In this document: one piece after another, positions 48,913-59,933 of the stretch
How the letters are laid out: the number at the start of each line of letters is the position of its first letter
Numbering within the stretch: the stretch's first letter is position 1
From: Carnobacterium jeotgali MS3
GTDB lineage: Bacteria > Bacillota > Bacilli > Lactobacillales > Carnobacteriaceae
NCBI RefSeq assembly: GCF_000745125.1
Contig: NZ_JQNF01000005.1
Location: forward strand, 496,001-560,000
DNA length: 64,000 nt
Reading direction: 5' to 3'
Made by a program: the position numbers and the translations under genes
Notes under the pieces: generated by a model
Seen by the model: only the letters and a program-made list of their open reading frames with translations
The model's database searches: none
What the model was told of the DNA's origin: nothing

Positions 48913-49755
48913 TTATTTTTTAAGGTAAGAAATAGCAAATGCTTCTTTACCAGCATGAGCCATTAAAGTAGGGCAAGCATAACCAATGTGCATTGGAACT
49001 CCAGGGAAATTTTCTTTCAGTGAACGAATAATTTTTTCGGAAAAAGGATTTAAACCAATATGAGTAAAACCAATTTGTTTGATGTCAGCTGATGATTTCA
49101 TCTCCATAATGATACTTTCTACTTTCTTTTGTAAAGCTTTTAATCCTCTACCTTTTACTTCTGGTATTAACGCTTCAGGTGTGAAGTTTAACATCAGTTT
49201 AATATTTAAGAAAGTAGAAATTCGACCTAAAGTTTGGTTCATGCGACCACCTTTAATTAAATTGTCTAAGTTGACAATCCCAATATACATTTTAGTATTC
49301 CATTTAATCAATTCAAGTTCTTGTTTGATTTCTTCTATAGACGCTCCTTGTTGCGCTAACTCAGCTGCCCTTATTACTTGATAGGCTAGTGGACGATCGA
49401 CAAATTGGCTGTCGAATATCGTTACCTTTGATGAAGATAACATCGCTCCTTGTTGAGCTGCAGAACATGTGCCGGTTAAATAGCCAGCTACATGAATCGA
49501 AAGGACTTCACTGCCATTGGATCCTAAGCGGTTATACGTTTCCGCCATTTGCCCAATAGAAGGTTGAGAAGTCTTAGGCAACACTGGGCTTTTCTCCATT
49601 AGGTGTAAGAATTCAGCTTTAGAGACAGTAATATCATCATAATATAGCGAGTGATCTAACATTGCAGCTAGTGGTACAACTGTAATATTGTATTTTTCTT
49701 GTTCTTCTTTTGATAATTGGACAGTAGAATCTGTCACTATTTTAATGGGATTCAT
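48913..49755 (-). CDS. DegV family fatty-acid-binding protein
   Basis: The 280-residue protein matches the DegV/FakB family. It has an N-terminal VTDSTVQLSKEEQEKYNI block, TSQPSIGQM, and a middle IVNLDNLIKGGRMNQT block. These proteins bind a fatty acid in a buried pocket and, as FakB, present it to the kinase FakA. No fakA is in this window. AGGAGGA precedes the ATG. Its ligand specificity cannot be told. Confidence 0.9.
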   Translation of the reverse strand: MNPIKIVTDSTVQLSKEEQEKYNITVVPLAAMLDHSLYYDDITVSKAEFLHLMEKSPVLPKTSQPSIGQMAETYNRLGSNGSEVLSIHVAGYLTGTCSAAQQGAMLSSSKVTIFDSQFVDRPLAYQVIRAAELAQQGASIEEIKQELELIKWNTKMYIGIVNLDNLIKGGRMNQTLGRISTFLNIKLMLNFTPEALIPEVKGRGLKALQKKVESIIMEMKSSADIKQIGFTHIGLNPFSEKIIRSLKENFPGVPMHIGYACPTLMAHAGKEAFAISYLKK

Positions 49756-49852
49756 TTGTAATCCTCCTACAGAAAATCATTAACTGTATAATAATATCAA
49801 ATTTTTGATTAAAAAACCATTATTTTTAGTTGTTTACTCAACTTTTAAAGCA

Positions 49853-49881
49853 TGACGATTAGTAAAAAAATATGGTATACT
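49853..49881 (+). promoter_or_regulatory. Promoter of truB-ribF
   Basis: TGACGA, a 17-nt spacer ending in TGG, and TATACT form an extended -10 promoter just before truB. A five-codon in-frame ORF, ATG GAA GGT TGG GGT TAA (49895-49912), follows and has a better ribosome site than truB itself. Confidence 0.55.
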
Positions 49882-49915
49882 AGGAGAGTTAAAAATGGAA
49901 GGTTGGGGTTAAACG

Positions 49916-50833
49916 ATGGAAGGTATTCTCCCTTTATGGAAAGAACGTGGCATGACCAGCCATGATTGTGTATTTAAACTTAGAAAAATTTTAAAAACAA
50001 AAAAAATTGGACATACAGGTACTCTGGATCCAGATGTCGACGGTGTATTACCTATTTGTGTTGGAAAAGCCACAAAAGTTGTAGAATACATGATGGAAAC
50101 AGGTAAAGGGTACATAGGTGAAATTACACTGGGCTATTCAACAACGACAGAAGACCGTAGTGGTGAAATTGTTGAACAAGTGAAAGTAGAACGTATTCCA
50201 ACATTGGAAGCTGTTGACGCTGCAATGAAAGAAATGGAAGGAAAAATCACTCAAGTTCCGCCCATGTATTCTGCTGTAAAAGTAAATGGTAGAAAGTTGT
50301 ATGAATACGCTCGCGCTGGTGAAACGGTTGAACGCCCTGTTCGAATAGCTGACATAAAATCATTTAAACGTACTTCGGATATTTTGGTAGATGAAGAGCA
50401 AGGAACTGTTTCATGGAAATTTGAGGTAGCTTGTGGAAAAGGAACTTATGTCCGTACGTTAGCAGTGGATTTAGGCGCAAAGATGGGTTACCCGGCACAT
50501 ATGTCAGACTTAACACGTATATTAAGTGGAACTTTTAAAGCAAGCGATTGTTTAACCTTAGCTCAAGTTGCTGAAAAAATGGAACAGCAAGAAATTGAAG
50601 AAGCATTATTTCCTTTAGAATTTGGATTAAAAGAATTAGCGTCATTCGACATTGATGAAGTTTTATTGGATAAAGTAAAAAATGGCTCTGTACTGCCACT
50701 GGATACGGTGCCTAAAGAGTTATCTATGCCAGTTGTCTTTACTTATCTGCAAAAAGCGGTCAGTATTTATGCTATCCATCCACAAAAGAAAGATTTTTTA
50801 AAACCCGTCAAAGTTTTACGGAATAATATATAG
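49916..50833 (+). CDS. truB: tRNA pseudouridine-55 synthase
   Basis: The 305-residue enzyme makes the pseudouridine in the tRNA T loop. The catalytic Asp is in HTGTLDPDVDG, and YSAVKVNGRKLYEYAR is the second conserved block. The start ATG has only a weak ribosome site (GGTTGGGG). An upstream five-codon ORF that begins with the same ATGGAAGGT ends 3 bp before it, so reinitiation is possible. ribF follows after 15 bp, the standard order. Confidence 0.96.
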   Translation: MEGILPLWKERGMTSHDCVFKLRKILKTKKIGHTGTLDPDVDGVLPICVGKATKVVEYMMETGKGYIGEITLGYSTTTEDRSGEIVEQVKVERIPTLEAVDAAMKEMEGKITQVPPMYSAVKVNGRKLYEYARAGETVERPVRIADIKSFKRTSDILVDEEQGTVSWKFEVACGKGTYVRTLAVDLGAKMGYPAHMSDLTRILSGTFKASDCLTLAQVAEKMEQQEIEEALFPLEFGLKELASFDIDEVLLDKVKNGSVLPLDTVPKELSMPVVFTYLQKAVSIYAIHPQKKDFLKPVKVLRNNI

Positions 50834-50848
50834 AGGAGTTTTTACACT

Positions 50849-51820
50849 ATGAAAATCATTAAACTGCGTCATCCATACCAAGCAAATGAAATCCCTGAAG
50901 ATGAAGTGGTATTAGCTTTAGGTTTTTTTGATGGTGTGCATAGAGGGCATCAAGAAGTGATTGGTAGAGCAAAAAACATTGCTGATAAAAACAATCTGAA
51001 ATTAGCTGTGATGACGTTTAATCAGCATCCTTCTATTGTATTTAAAAAATTAGATCCTGATCAACACAAATATCTTTCCACTGTTTCTCGTAAAGAAGAA
51101 CTGATGGATAAAATAGGGGTTGACTACCTTTATGAAGTAGACTTTACGTCTGCCTTTGCTAGCTTATCTCCGCAAGATTTTGTGGAACAATACATTATTA
51201 ATCTCCATGCAAAAACGGTTGTTGCTGGTTTTGATTATACATTTGGTAAAAAAGAAGTGGCTTCAATGGAGCATTTGCCAATGTACGCAAATAATCGTTT
51301 TGACATTGTAGTGGTGGAGAAACAAACGTTAAAAGAAAAAAAAATCAGTTCTACACGCATTCGCTTAGCTTTAGAAATCGGCGACATGGCTGTTGCAAAT
51401 AAACTTTTAGGGTATACTTATGCTACTCCAGGAAGAGTCGTACATGGCGATGCTAGAGGAAGGTTACTTGGTTTCCCGACAGCCAATATTGAAGTTGAAA
51501 ATTTTGTTAAGCTGCCACGCATAGGCGTGTATGCTGTTGAAATTTTAGTTGGTGGTCAAGTTTATAAAGGAATGGCCTCTATCGGTCATAATGTAACTTT
51601 TGAACCGAATCGTCCATTGACGGTTGAAGTGTACATTCTTGATTTTAGCGATGATATCTATGGTGAAGAAGTTACGGTGTTTTGGCATGACTATTTACGA
51701 GGTGAAGAAAAGTTTGATTCCATTGATGCTTTGATCGCTCAATTGAAACAAGATGAATTAGATACGGTACATTTTTTTGAAAAAAAGGATTATTCAACTC
51801 AGGTAGATGAATTGTCTTAA
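50849..51820 (+). CDS. ribF: Bifunctional riboflavin kinase / FMN adenylyltransferase
   Basis: The 323-residue protein makes FMN and FAD. The N-terminal adenylyltransferase (about 1-185) has GFFDGVHRGHQ and SSTRIR; the C-terminal kinase (about 186-310) has GRLLGFPTANI and the conserved Glu in LTVEVYILDF. No FMN riboswitch lies upstream. It ends the truB operon and is followed by a terminator. Confidence 0.96.
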   Translation: MKIIKLRHPYQANEIPEDEVVLALGFFDGVHRGHQEVIGRAKNIADKNNLKLAVMTFNQHPSIVFKKLDPDQHKYLSTVSRKEELMDKIGVDYLYEVDFTSAFASLSPQDFVEQYIINLHAKTVVAGFDYTFGKKEVASMEHLPMYANNRFDIVVVEKQTLKEKKISSTRIRLALEIGDMAVANKLLGYTYATPGRVVHGDARGRLLGFPTANIEVENFVKLPRIGVYAVEILVGGQVYKGMASIGHNVTFEPNRPLTVEVYILDFSDDIYGEEVTVFWHDYLRGEEKFDSIDALIAQLKQDELDTVHFFEKKDYSTQVDELS

Positions 51821-51840
51821 TGCCAAATCAATTAAACCAA

Positions 51841-51879
51841 AAAGACAAGAGACCGATTGTTTCTTGTCTTTTTTTTTGT
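51841..51879 (+). terminator. ribF terminator
   Basis: AAAGACAAGA and TCTTGTCTTT form a 10-bp stem followed by a long T run. Confidence 0.9.
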
Positions 51880-51929
51880 CTATTAATGATAAATTGATGA
51901 ATGGTATTTTTAACCAGTGGTTCTAATTT

Positions 51930-51970
51930 ATACACGTTTTATGAATAAACGATAAATTTATACAATATTA
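51930..51970 (+). promoter_or_regulatory. Possible ArgR operator region upstream of argG
   Basis: TATGAATAAA and ATAAATTTATAC lie close together in an AT-rich stretch. Both resemble half or whole ARG boxes, which are AT-rich near-palindromes. The match is judged by eye and is weak on its own; position about 90 bp before the argG promoter makes it plausible. Confidence 0.3.
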
Positions 51971-52023
51971 TTCCGGAATAAAGCTAAAAAATACACTATT
52001 TAGCATAAAAAAACACTTTAAGC

Positions 52024-52052
52024 TTGTTTTAATCTTCTTGCCATGTTAGGAT
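52024..52052 (+). promoter_or_regulatory. Promoter of argGH
   Basis: TTGTTT, a 17-nt spacer ending in TGT, and TAGGAT form an extended -10 promoter 39 bp before argG. Confidence 0.45.
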
Positions 52053-52090
52053 ACTTTCATGCAAGAAAATTAATCGGATGAGGTGTTTTT

Positions 52091-53305
52091 ATGAATAAAG
52101 GAAAAGTAGTTTTAGCTTACTCAGGAGGATTGGATACTTCAGTATCTATTAAGTGGTTAATAGATGAAGGATACGAAGTCATTGCTTGTTGTTTAGATGT
52201 AGGAGAAGGAAAAAACTTAGATTTCATTAAAGAAAAAGCGATACAAATCGGAGCTTCTGCTTCTTATACGATCGACGCTAAAGAAGAATTTGCAAATGAG
52301 TTTGCATTGATTGCTTTACAAGCACATACGTATTACGAAGGCAAATACCCATTGATATCGGCGTTGTCTCGTCCACTCATTGCTAAAAAATTGGTTGAAG
52401 TAGCTATAAAAGAAGATGCCGTAGCTGTAGCACATGGTTGTACAGGAAAAGGAAATGACCAAGTTCGGTTTGAAGTAGCCATTCATTCTCTAGCGCCTCA
52501 ATTAACGGTACTTGCACCTGTTCGTGATTGGACATGGTCAAGAGAAGAAGAAATCAATTATGCGATTGAACATTCTATTCCGGTTCCGATTGATTTAGAT
52601 AATCCATTCTCTATCGATCAAAATCTTTGGGGAAGAAGCAACGAATGCGGTGTTTTAGAAAATCCTTGGATCGCACCACCGGAAGTGGCTTATGATTTAA
52701 CAGCGAGTTTAGAAAATACGCCTGATACTCCTGAACTTATTGAAATTGAGTTTTTAGCAGGTGTACCGATTGCACTTGATGGTTCTAAATATGAATTGTC
52801 AGATTTGATTCAACAGTTGAACAGCATTGCTGGAAAACATGGAGTTGGACGGATCGATCATATCGAAAATAGATTGATTGGTATCAAATCTCGTGAAGTC
52901 TATGAAGCTCCTGGAGCGGTTACGCTTATGACGGCTCATAAAGAATTGGAAGATTTAACTTTTGTTAAAGATATTGCCCACTTTAAACCGCTTATCGAAC
53001 AAAAAATAACTGAAATGATCTATAACGGATTGTGGTACAACCCATTAACTGAAAGTTTGATTGCTTTCTTGAAATCGACTCAAAAGTATGTAAATGGAAC
53101 GGTACGGGTGAAACTATTTAAAGGACACGCAATCGTGGAAGGCAGAAAATCACCAAATTCTCTTTATGATGAGGATTTAGCAACGTACACTTCTGCAGAT
53201 ACATTTAATCAAGAAGCTTCTGTTGGATTTATTAAATTATGGGGACTGCCTACAAAAGTTCACGCTGAAGTGAATAAACCTAAGGATGCCATTAAGAATA
53301 AATAA
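52091..53305 (+). CDS. argG: Argininosuccinate synthase
   Basis: The 404-residue enzyme joins citrulline and aspartate using [19 protein letters not shown] is the PP-loop; [14 protein letters not shown] and WGRSNECG are substrate-binding blocks. argH follows after 42 bp. Together they complete arginine synthesis from citrulline. No other arg gene is in the window. Confidence 0.97.
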   Translation: MNKGKVVLAYSGGLDTSVSIKWLIDEGYEVIACCLDVGEGKNLDFIKEKAIQIGASASYTIDAKEEFANEFALIALQAHTYYEGKYPLISALSRPLIAKKLVEVAIKEDAVAVAHGCTGKGNDQVRFEVAIHSLAPQLTVLAPVRDWTWSREEEINYAIEHSIPVPIDLDNPFSIDQNLWGRSNECGVLENPWIAPPEVAYDLTASLENTPDTPELIEIEFLAGVPIALDGSKYELSDLIQQLNSIAGKHGVGRIDHIENRLIGIKSREVYEAPGAVTLMTAHKELEDLTFVKDIAHFKPLIEQKITEMIYNGLWYNPLTESLIAFLKSTQKYVNGTVRVKLFKGHAIVEGRKSPNSLYDEDLATYTSADTFNQEASVGFIKLWGLPTKVHAEVNKPKDAIKNK

Positions 53306-53347
53306 ACCAAAAAGAAAGTACTCTTAAATACGGATAGGATGACAAAT

Positions 53348-54727
53348 ATGAAAAAATTATGGGGCGGTCGTTTTGAAGGAGAAAACCAAAAATGGATCGA
53401 TGAGTTTGGTGCTTCGATTGAAGTAGACCAAGTTTTAGCTGAAGAAGACATTATAGGAAGTTTGGCACATGTTAAAATGTTGGCTAAAACAGCTATTATT
53501 CTTCAAGAGGAAGCAGATGAAATCGTCAAAGGGTTAGAAAGTCTTTTAGAAAAAGCCCGGAAAAAAGAGTTGGAATTCTCTGTTGAAAATGAAGATATTC
53601 ATTTGAATATTGAAACGCTGCTCCATAAAGAGATTGGACCTGTTGCTGGAAAATTGCATACTGCAAGAAGCAGAAATGATCAAGTGGCCACAGACATGCA
53701 CCTTTATTTGAAAAATCAAGTTGGCGAAATCGCTGAAGTACTAGTGGATCTTGAAAAAGTTATTTTGTTAAAAGCGGAAAAACATGTCGAAACGATTATT
53801 CCTGGATATACACATTTGCAACATGCACAGCCAATATCTTTTGCGCACCATTTATTGGCTTATTACAACATGTTTAAACGCGATTTAGAAAGATACCAGG
53901 ATAGCTTAAAACGAATTGATTGTTCACCATTAGGAGCAGCTGCTTTAGCAGGAACGACCTTTCCAATTGATCGCTTATACACTGCTGAACAACTCGGTTT
54001 CAGTTCGGTTTATTCAAATAGTATGGATGCTGTTAGCGACCGTGATTTCATCTTAGAATTTCTATCAAATAGCAGTATATTAATGATGCATCTCTCTCGT
54101 TTTTGCGAAGAAATCATTCTTTGGACAAGTCACGAGTATCAATTTGCTAGTTTAACAGATGCATTCTCAACTGGAAGTTCAATCATGCCGCAAAAGAAAA
54201 ATCCTGACATGGCAGAACTAATACGTGGTAAGACTGGCAGAGTATATGGCAACTTATTTTCATTATTGACGGTGATGAAAAGTTTGCCGCTAGCTTATAA
54301 TAAGGATTTGCAAGAAGACAAAGAAGGCATGTTCGATACAGTAAAAACCGTTAAAGATTGTTTGACGATATTTGCGGGTATGCTAGATGATATGATTATA
54401 CATGAAGAAAAAATGAGTGAAGCAACTACAAAGGATTTTTCAAACGCAACGGAATTAGCCGATTATCTTGCTTCTAAAGGTATTCCATTTAGAGAAGCAC
54501 ATGAAATTGTCGGTAAATTAGTGTTGAAGTGCTTAAAAAAAGGCAATTACTTACAAGATATTTCTTTAGCAGAGTTTCAAGAAACAGCTCCAGTCATCCA
54601 AGAAGATGTCTATTCATTGTTAGAAGCGCGTGTAGCTGTAGAACGTAGAAACTCGTTAGGCGGCACTGGTTTTTCTCAAATTAAGTTTGAACTAGAAAAA
54701 GCAAAAAAAGAGTTTCCTATCATTTAA
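53348..54727 (+). CDS. argH: Argininosuccinate lyase
   Basis: The 459-residue enzyme splits argininosuccinate into arginine and fumarate. The fumarase/ASL signature [14 protein letters not shown] contains the catalytic Ser loop; [15 protein letters not shown] and [10 protein letters not shown] are the other conserved blocks. ATG at 53348 is chosen; ATG at 53339 overlaps the ribosome site AGGATGA. It ends in a strong terminator. Confidence 0.97.
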   Translation: MKKLWGGRFEGENQKWIDEFGASIEVDQVLAEEDIIGSLAHVKMLAKTAIILQEEADEIVKGLESLLEKARKKELEFSVENEDIHLNIETLLHKEIGPVAGKLHTARSRNDQVATDMHLYLKNQVGEIAEVLVDLEKVILLKAEKHVETIIPGYTHLQHAQPISFAHHLLAYYNMFKRDLERYQDSLKRIDCSPLGAAALAGTTFPIDRLYTAEQLGFSSVYSNSMDAVSDRDFILEFLSNSSILMMHLSRFCEEIILWTSHEYQFASLTDAFSTGSSIMPQKKNPDMAELIRGKTGRVYGNLFSLLTVMKSLPLAYNKDLQEDKEGMFDTVKTVKDCLTIFAGMLDDMIIHEEKMSEATTKDFSNATELADYLASKGIPFREAHEIVGKLVLKCLKKGNYLQDISLAEFQETAPVIQEDVYSLLEARVAVERRNSLGGTGFSQIKFELEKAKKEFPII

Positions 54728-54731
54728 TGAA

Positions 54732-54779
54732 AAAAAGAGAGTAAAAATGAAGCGATTTATTTTTACTCTCTTTTTTTTG
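54732..54779 (+). terminator. argGH terminator
   Basis: AAAGAGAGTAAAAA and TTTTTACTCTCTTT form a 14-bp stem, followed by more T residues. Confidence 0.9.
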
Positions 54780-54860
54780 AGCGAAAAACCGAATAAATCA
54801 AGCGGAAACTCAGTATTTTGGTTAAACGTCAAAATTAGTCAAAAAAGTAAGCAAAAATTA

Positions 54861-54926
54861 TTGACAGAAACAATTATATTTGGTAAATTAATAAATGTAT
54901 TAGCACTCAATAGTTTCAAGTGCTAA
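54861..54926 (+). promoter_or_regulatory. Promoter and CIRCE operator of the hrcA operon
   Basis: TTGACA, a 17-nt spacer ending in TGG, and TAAATT form the promoter (54861-54889). A CIRCE element follows (54900-54926): TTAGCACTC, 9 nt, AAGTGCTAA. It differs from the consensus GAGTGCTAA at one base. HrcA binds CIRCE to repress this operon until heat shock. Confidence 0.93.
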
Positions 54927-54943
54927 AAAAGAGGTGAGGTAAC

Positions 54944-55981
54944 ATGTTAACTGAAAGACAGATTTTAATTTTAAAATCTATCATTCGCTTATACACTTCA
55001 TATGAGACGCCTATAGGGTCTAAAACCTTAATGAATGAAGCTGATATTAATTTTAGCTCAGCAACCATTCGGAATGAAATGGGACGTCTTGAAGAATTAG
55101 GCTTCATTGAAAAAACGCATTCGTCATCAGGTCGTGTTCCATCGTTGAAGGGCTATCGTTTTTATGTAGACTATCTAGTGCACCCAGCAAAAATTCAGAA
55201 AAAAGATCTTGCTGTCATAAAAGATGCTTTAGGCAATCAATTTAGACAGTTGGATGAAATTGTTTTTCAATCTGCTGAATTACTTTCTCAGTTGACCAGT
55301 TATACGGCAATTACGTTAGGTCCTGAAATTAAAGAAAGCATCTTAACCGGTTTTCGTTTGGTACCCTTAAATGATTATCAAGTCATGGCTATTTTAGTAA
55401 CTGATAAAGGCCATGTAGAAAACCAAGTTGTTGCTATTCCAAAATCGATGGATGTTAACGAGCTAGAAAAAATTGTTCGCATTTTTAATGAACAATTGGT
55501 TGGTCTACCGTTAATGGAAGTATTTAAAAGACTGAAGACTGAAATTCCTTTGTTGCTAAACAAGTATGTTAGAACAAATGATGGGCTCATAAACACCTTC
55601 GAAGATATCTTTTTGAAGGCTGGACAAGATAGGATGCATGTTGGTGGAAGAATGAATATTTTAGATTTTTCGAATGAATTAAACGTCGAAAAATTCAAGT
55701 CTATTTATTCCTTGATGGATGGTACTCATGACTTGTCTTCTTTAGTGATTCCCAGCACTACTGGAATCACTGTAAAAATTGGCACGGAATTAAATAATGA
55801 GCTATTTAATGAGTTTAGTTTAATTACGGCAAGCTATGAGATTGAAGGATACAATTCAGGAGTCATTGCATTATTGGGGCCAACGAATATGCCTTATTCA
55901 AAAATGATCGGACTTGTGGATGTATTTCGAAATGAGCTTTCAAAAAAAATAATCGACTACTATCATTCTGTAGAAGATTAA
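54944..55981 (+). CDS. hrcA: Heat-inducible repressor HrcA
   Basis: The 345-residue repressor has an N-terminal winged helix (about 1-80) with SSATIRNEMGRLEELGFIEK as recognition region, followed by SSSGRVPSLKGYRFYVDYL. The C-terminal GAF-like domain follows. It represses its own operon through the CIRCE just upstream and is stabilised by GroE in other Firmicutes. It is first in the hrcA-grpE-dnaK operon. Confidence 0.97.
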   Translation: MLTERQILILKSIIRLYTSYETPIGSKTLMNEADINFSSATIRNEMGRLEELGFIEKTHSSSGRVPSLKGYRFYVDYLVHPAKIQKKDLAVIKDALGNQFRQLDEIVFQSAELLSQLTSYTAITLGPEIKESILTGFRLVPLNDYQVMAILVTDKGHVENQVVAIPKSMDVNELEKIVRIFNEQLVGLPLMEVFKRLKTEIPLLLNKYVRTNDGLINTFEDIFLKAGQDRMHVGGRMNILDFSNELNVEKFKSIYSLMDGTHDLSSLVIPSTTGITVKIGTELNNELFNEFSLITASYEIEGYNSGVIALLGPTNMPYSKMIGLVDVFRNELSKKIIDYYHSVED

Positions 55982-56000
55982 TCAAAAAGGAGCTGTTGAT

Positions 56001-56579
56001 GTGTCTAGAAATAAAGATAAGAAGCAAGAACAAGAAGTGGTTGAAGAATCAACAACAGAAACAGTAGAAGAAACGGTTATTAAACCTGAAGAAACGACTG
56101 AATCTGTCGAAGTTGAACAACCAGAAGTAGATGAACTTGCTGAAGCAAAAGCTGCTTTAGAAGAAATGGAAAACAAATATTTGCGCGTGCAAGCTGAAAT
56201 GGCAAATATCCAAAAACGTAATGCAAAAGAGCGTCAAGACGCTGCTAAATTCCGTTCTCAATCTTTAGCAACTGAATTGCTGCCAGTAATTGATAACTTA
56301 GAACGTGCTTTAGCTATAGAAGTAGCAGACGAGCAGGGCAAAAATTTGAAAAAGGGAATCGAAATGGTAATGGAAACATTCAATGCTGCCCTAAAAAGCG
56401 AAGGAATTGACGTTATTGATCCTCTAAATGAATCATTTGATCCGAATTATCATCAGGCTGTCCAAACAGTTCCCGTTGAAGACGGACAAACAAGTGAAAC
56501 AGTTGTACAAGTTTTACAAAAAGGGTATGATTTAAAAGGACGTGTATTGCGTCCAGCAATGGTCATCGTTGCACAATAA
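56001..56579 (+). CDS. grpE: Nucleotide exchange factor GrpE
   Basis: The 192-residue DnaK co-chaperone has a disordered acidic N-terminus (about 1-50, rich in Glu, Val and Thr), a long coiled coil (about 50-115) and a C-terminal beta domain ending VLRPAMVIVAQ. It starts at GTG, nine bases after AAGGAG. It lies between hrcA and dnaK. Confidence 0.96.
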   Translation: MSRNKDKKQEQEVVEESTTETVEETVIKPEETTESVEVEQPEVDELAEAKAALEEMENKYLRVQAEMANIQKRNAKERQDAAKFRSQSLATELLPVIDNLERALAIEVADEQGKNLKKGIEMVMETFNAALKSEGIDVIDPLNESFDPNYHQAVQTVPVEDGQTSETVVQVLQKGYDLKGRVLRPAMVIVAQ

Positions 56580-56612
56580 AACGGATAAAAATATAAAAAA
56601 CTAAAATAATAG

Positions 56613-58460
<1,848 letters not shown>

Positions 58461-58487
58461 TCTTTATAACTAGAGGATGGAAGAGGA

Positions 58488-58518
58488 AAGCCAAGGCAAA
58501 TTGCTTTTGGCTTTTTCT
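58488..58518 (+). terminator. Terminator between dnaK and dnaJ
   Basis: AAGCCAA and TTGGCTT form a 7-bp stem followed by TTTCTTC. It may allow partial read-through into dnaJ. Confidence 0.6.
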
Positions 58519-58593
58519 TCTAGATATGCTATGCTCATTAAGGCGAATTTAAAGATTTATTATAAAATTGTCACGTAACGATGGAGGGAAATT

Positions 58594-59748
58594 ATGGCTA
58601 AAAGAGACTTATACGAAGTGTTAGGAGTATCAAAAGGTGCTTCTGACGATGAAATAAAAAAGGCTTACCGAAAATTATCAAAAAAGTTCCATCCAGACAT
58701 CAACAAAGAAGCTGGGGCAGAAGATAAATTTAAAGAAGTTGCAGAAGCCTATGAAGTATTAAGCGATGCGAATAAACGCGCTGCTTATGACCAATATGGC
58801 CATGCAAGTACAGATCCAAACTTTGGAGCAGGCGGCGGTTTCGGCGGCGGAGGCTTTGGTGGTGGTTTCGGTGGCGGCGGATTTGAAGATATCTTTGAAT
58901 CTTTCTTTGGTGGCGGTGGTCGTTCACAAAATCCAAACGCACCTCGTCAAGGGGAAGATTTACAGTATTCAGTAAATCTTGAATTTGAAGAAGCTATTTT
59001 CGGAAAAGAAACGACCATCAGCTACAATCGTGAAGAAGAATGTAAAACGTGTCATGGAGATGGTGCTAAACCTGGTACTCATCCTGTAACGTGTTCTAAA
59101 TGTCGTGGTACAGGTTCATTAAATGTTGAACGAAATACTCCGCTTGGTCGCGTAATGACTCGTCAAACGTGTGATGTTTGTCATGGTACTGGTAAAGAAA
59201 TTAAAGAGTCTTGTCCAACTTGTCATGGTTCTGGACATATGAAAGACAAACATACAGTTAAAGTGACTGTCCCTGCAGGTGTTGAAGACGGCAATCAAAT
59301 GCGCTTAAATGGTCAAGGTGAAGCCGGCAAGAATGGCGGACCATACGGTGATTTATATGTTGTTTTCCGTGTGAAAGCTAGCAGAGAATTTGAACGTAAT
59401 GGATCAGAAATTTATTATGAATTGCCAATCAATTTTGTCCAAGCTACTTTAGGAGATGAAGTCGAAGTTCCAACTGTTCACGGTAATGTTAAACTTAAAA
59501 TACCTGCTGGAACGCAAACTGGAACGAACTTCCGCTTGAGAGGCAAAGGTGCTCCTAAATTACGTGGTACTGGTACTGGAGATCAACACGTAAAAATTAA
59601 ACTGGTTACACCAAAAAACTTATCAAAAGAACAAACAGAATTGTTGAGACAATTTGCTAAAGCAAGTGGTATGGACGTTGACGAACAAGACGGTTCTATT
59701 TTTGATAAAGTAAAAGATGCCTTTAAAGCAGATAAGAAAAAGAAATGA
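58594..59748 (+). CDS. dnaJ: Chaperone DnaJ (Hsp40)
   Basis: The 384-residue co-chaperone has a J domain (about 1-70) with the HPD motif in [10 protein letters not shown] and a Gly/Phe region (about 75-115). Four zinc-binding repeats follow: [24 protein letters not shown] and CPTCHGSG. It stimulates DnaK ATPase. GGAGGG precedes the ATG. A possible weak promoter lies near 58540-58565, so dnaJ may be partly independent of the hrcA operon. Confidence 0.98.
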   Translation: MAKRDLYEVLGVSKGASDDEIKKAYRKLSKKFHPDINKEAGAEDKFKEVAEAYEVLSDANKRAAYDQYGHASTDPNFGAGGGFGGGGFGGGFGGGGFEDIFESFFGGGGRSQNPNAPRQGEDLQYSVNLEFEEAIFGKETTISYNREEECKTCHGDGAKPGTHPVTCSKCRGTGSLNVERNTPLGRVMTRQTCDVCHGTGKEIKESCPTCHGSGHMKDKHTVKVTVPAGVEDGNQMRLNGQGEAGKNGGPYGDLYVVFRVKASREFERNGSEIYYELPINFVQATLGDEVEVPTVHGNVKLKIPAGTQTGTNFRLRGKGAPKLRGTGTGDQHVKIKLVTPKNLSKEQTELLRQFAKASGMDVDEQDGSIFDKVKDAFKADKKKK

Positions 59749-59790
59749 ACCGATTTCTTTAAATAAGTGTGAGCCTTAGTTAAACTGAAA

Positions 59791-59829
59791 AGAAAACCTA
59801 AGTATAACTGCTTAGGTTTTCTTTTTTAG
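59791..59829 (+). terminator. dnaJ terminator
   Basis: AGAAAACCTAAG and CTTAGGTTTTCT form a 12-bp stem with an 8-nt loop and a T run. Confidence 0.9.
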
Positions 59830-59856
59830 TTTAAACGTTCGTTTCGCTCTAATCCA

Positions 59857-59885
59857 TTGTAATTCAAGGGTTTCACTGGTATAAT
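59857..59885 (+). promoter_or_regulatory. Promoter of lepA
   Basis: TTGTAA, a 17-nt spacer ending in TGG, and TATAAT form a strong extended -10 promoter 49 bp before lepA. Confidence 0.75.
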
Positions 59886-59933
59886 TTACAGTGACACTTT
59901 TTCGGAATAAATAATGAAGGTAGGCACGACTAA

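Noticed and set aside
59828-59850. AAACGTTCGTTT as a second LexA box before lepA
   Set aside because: The second half does not give GTTC at the right spacing.
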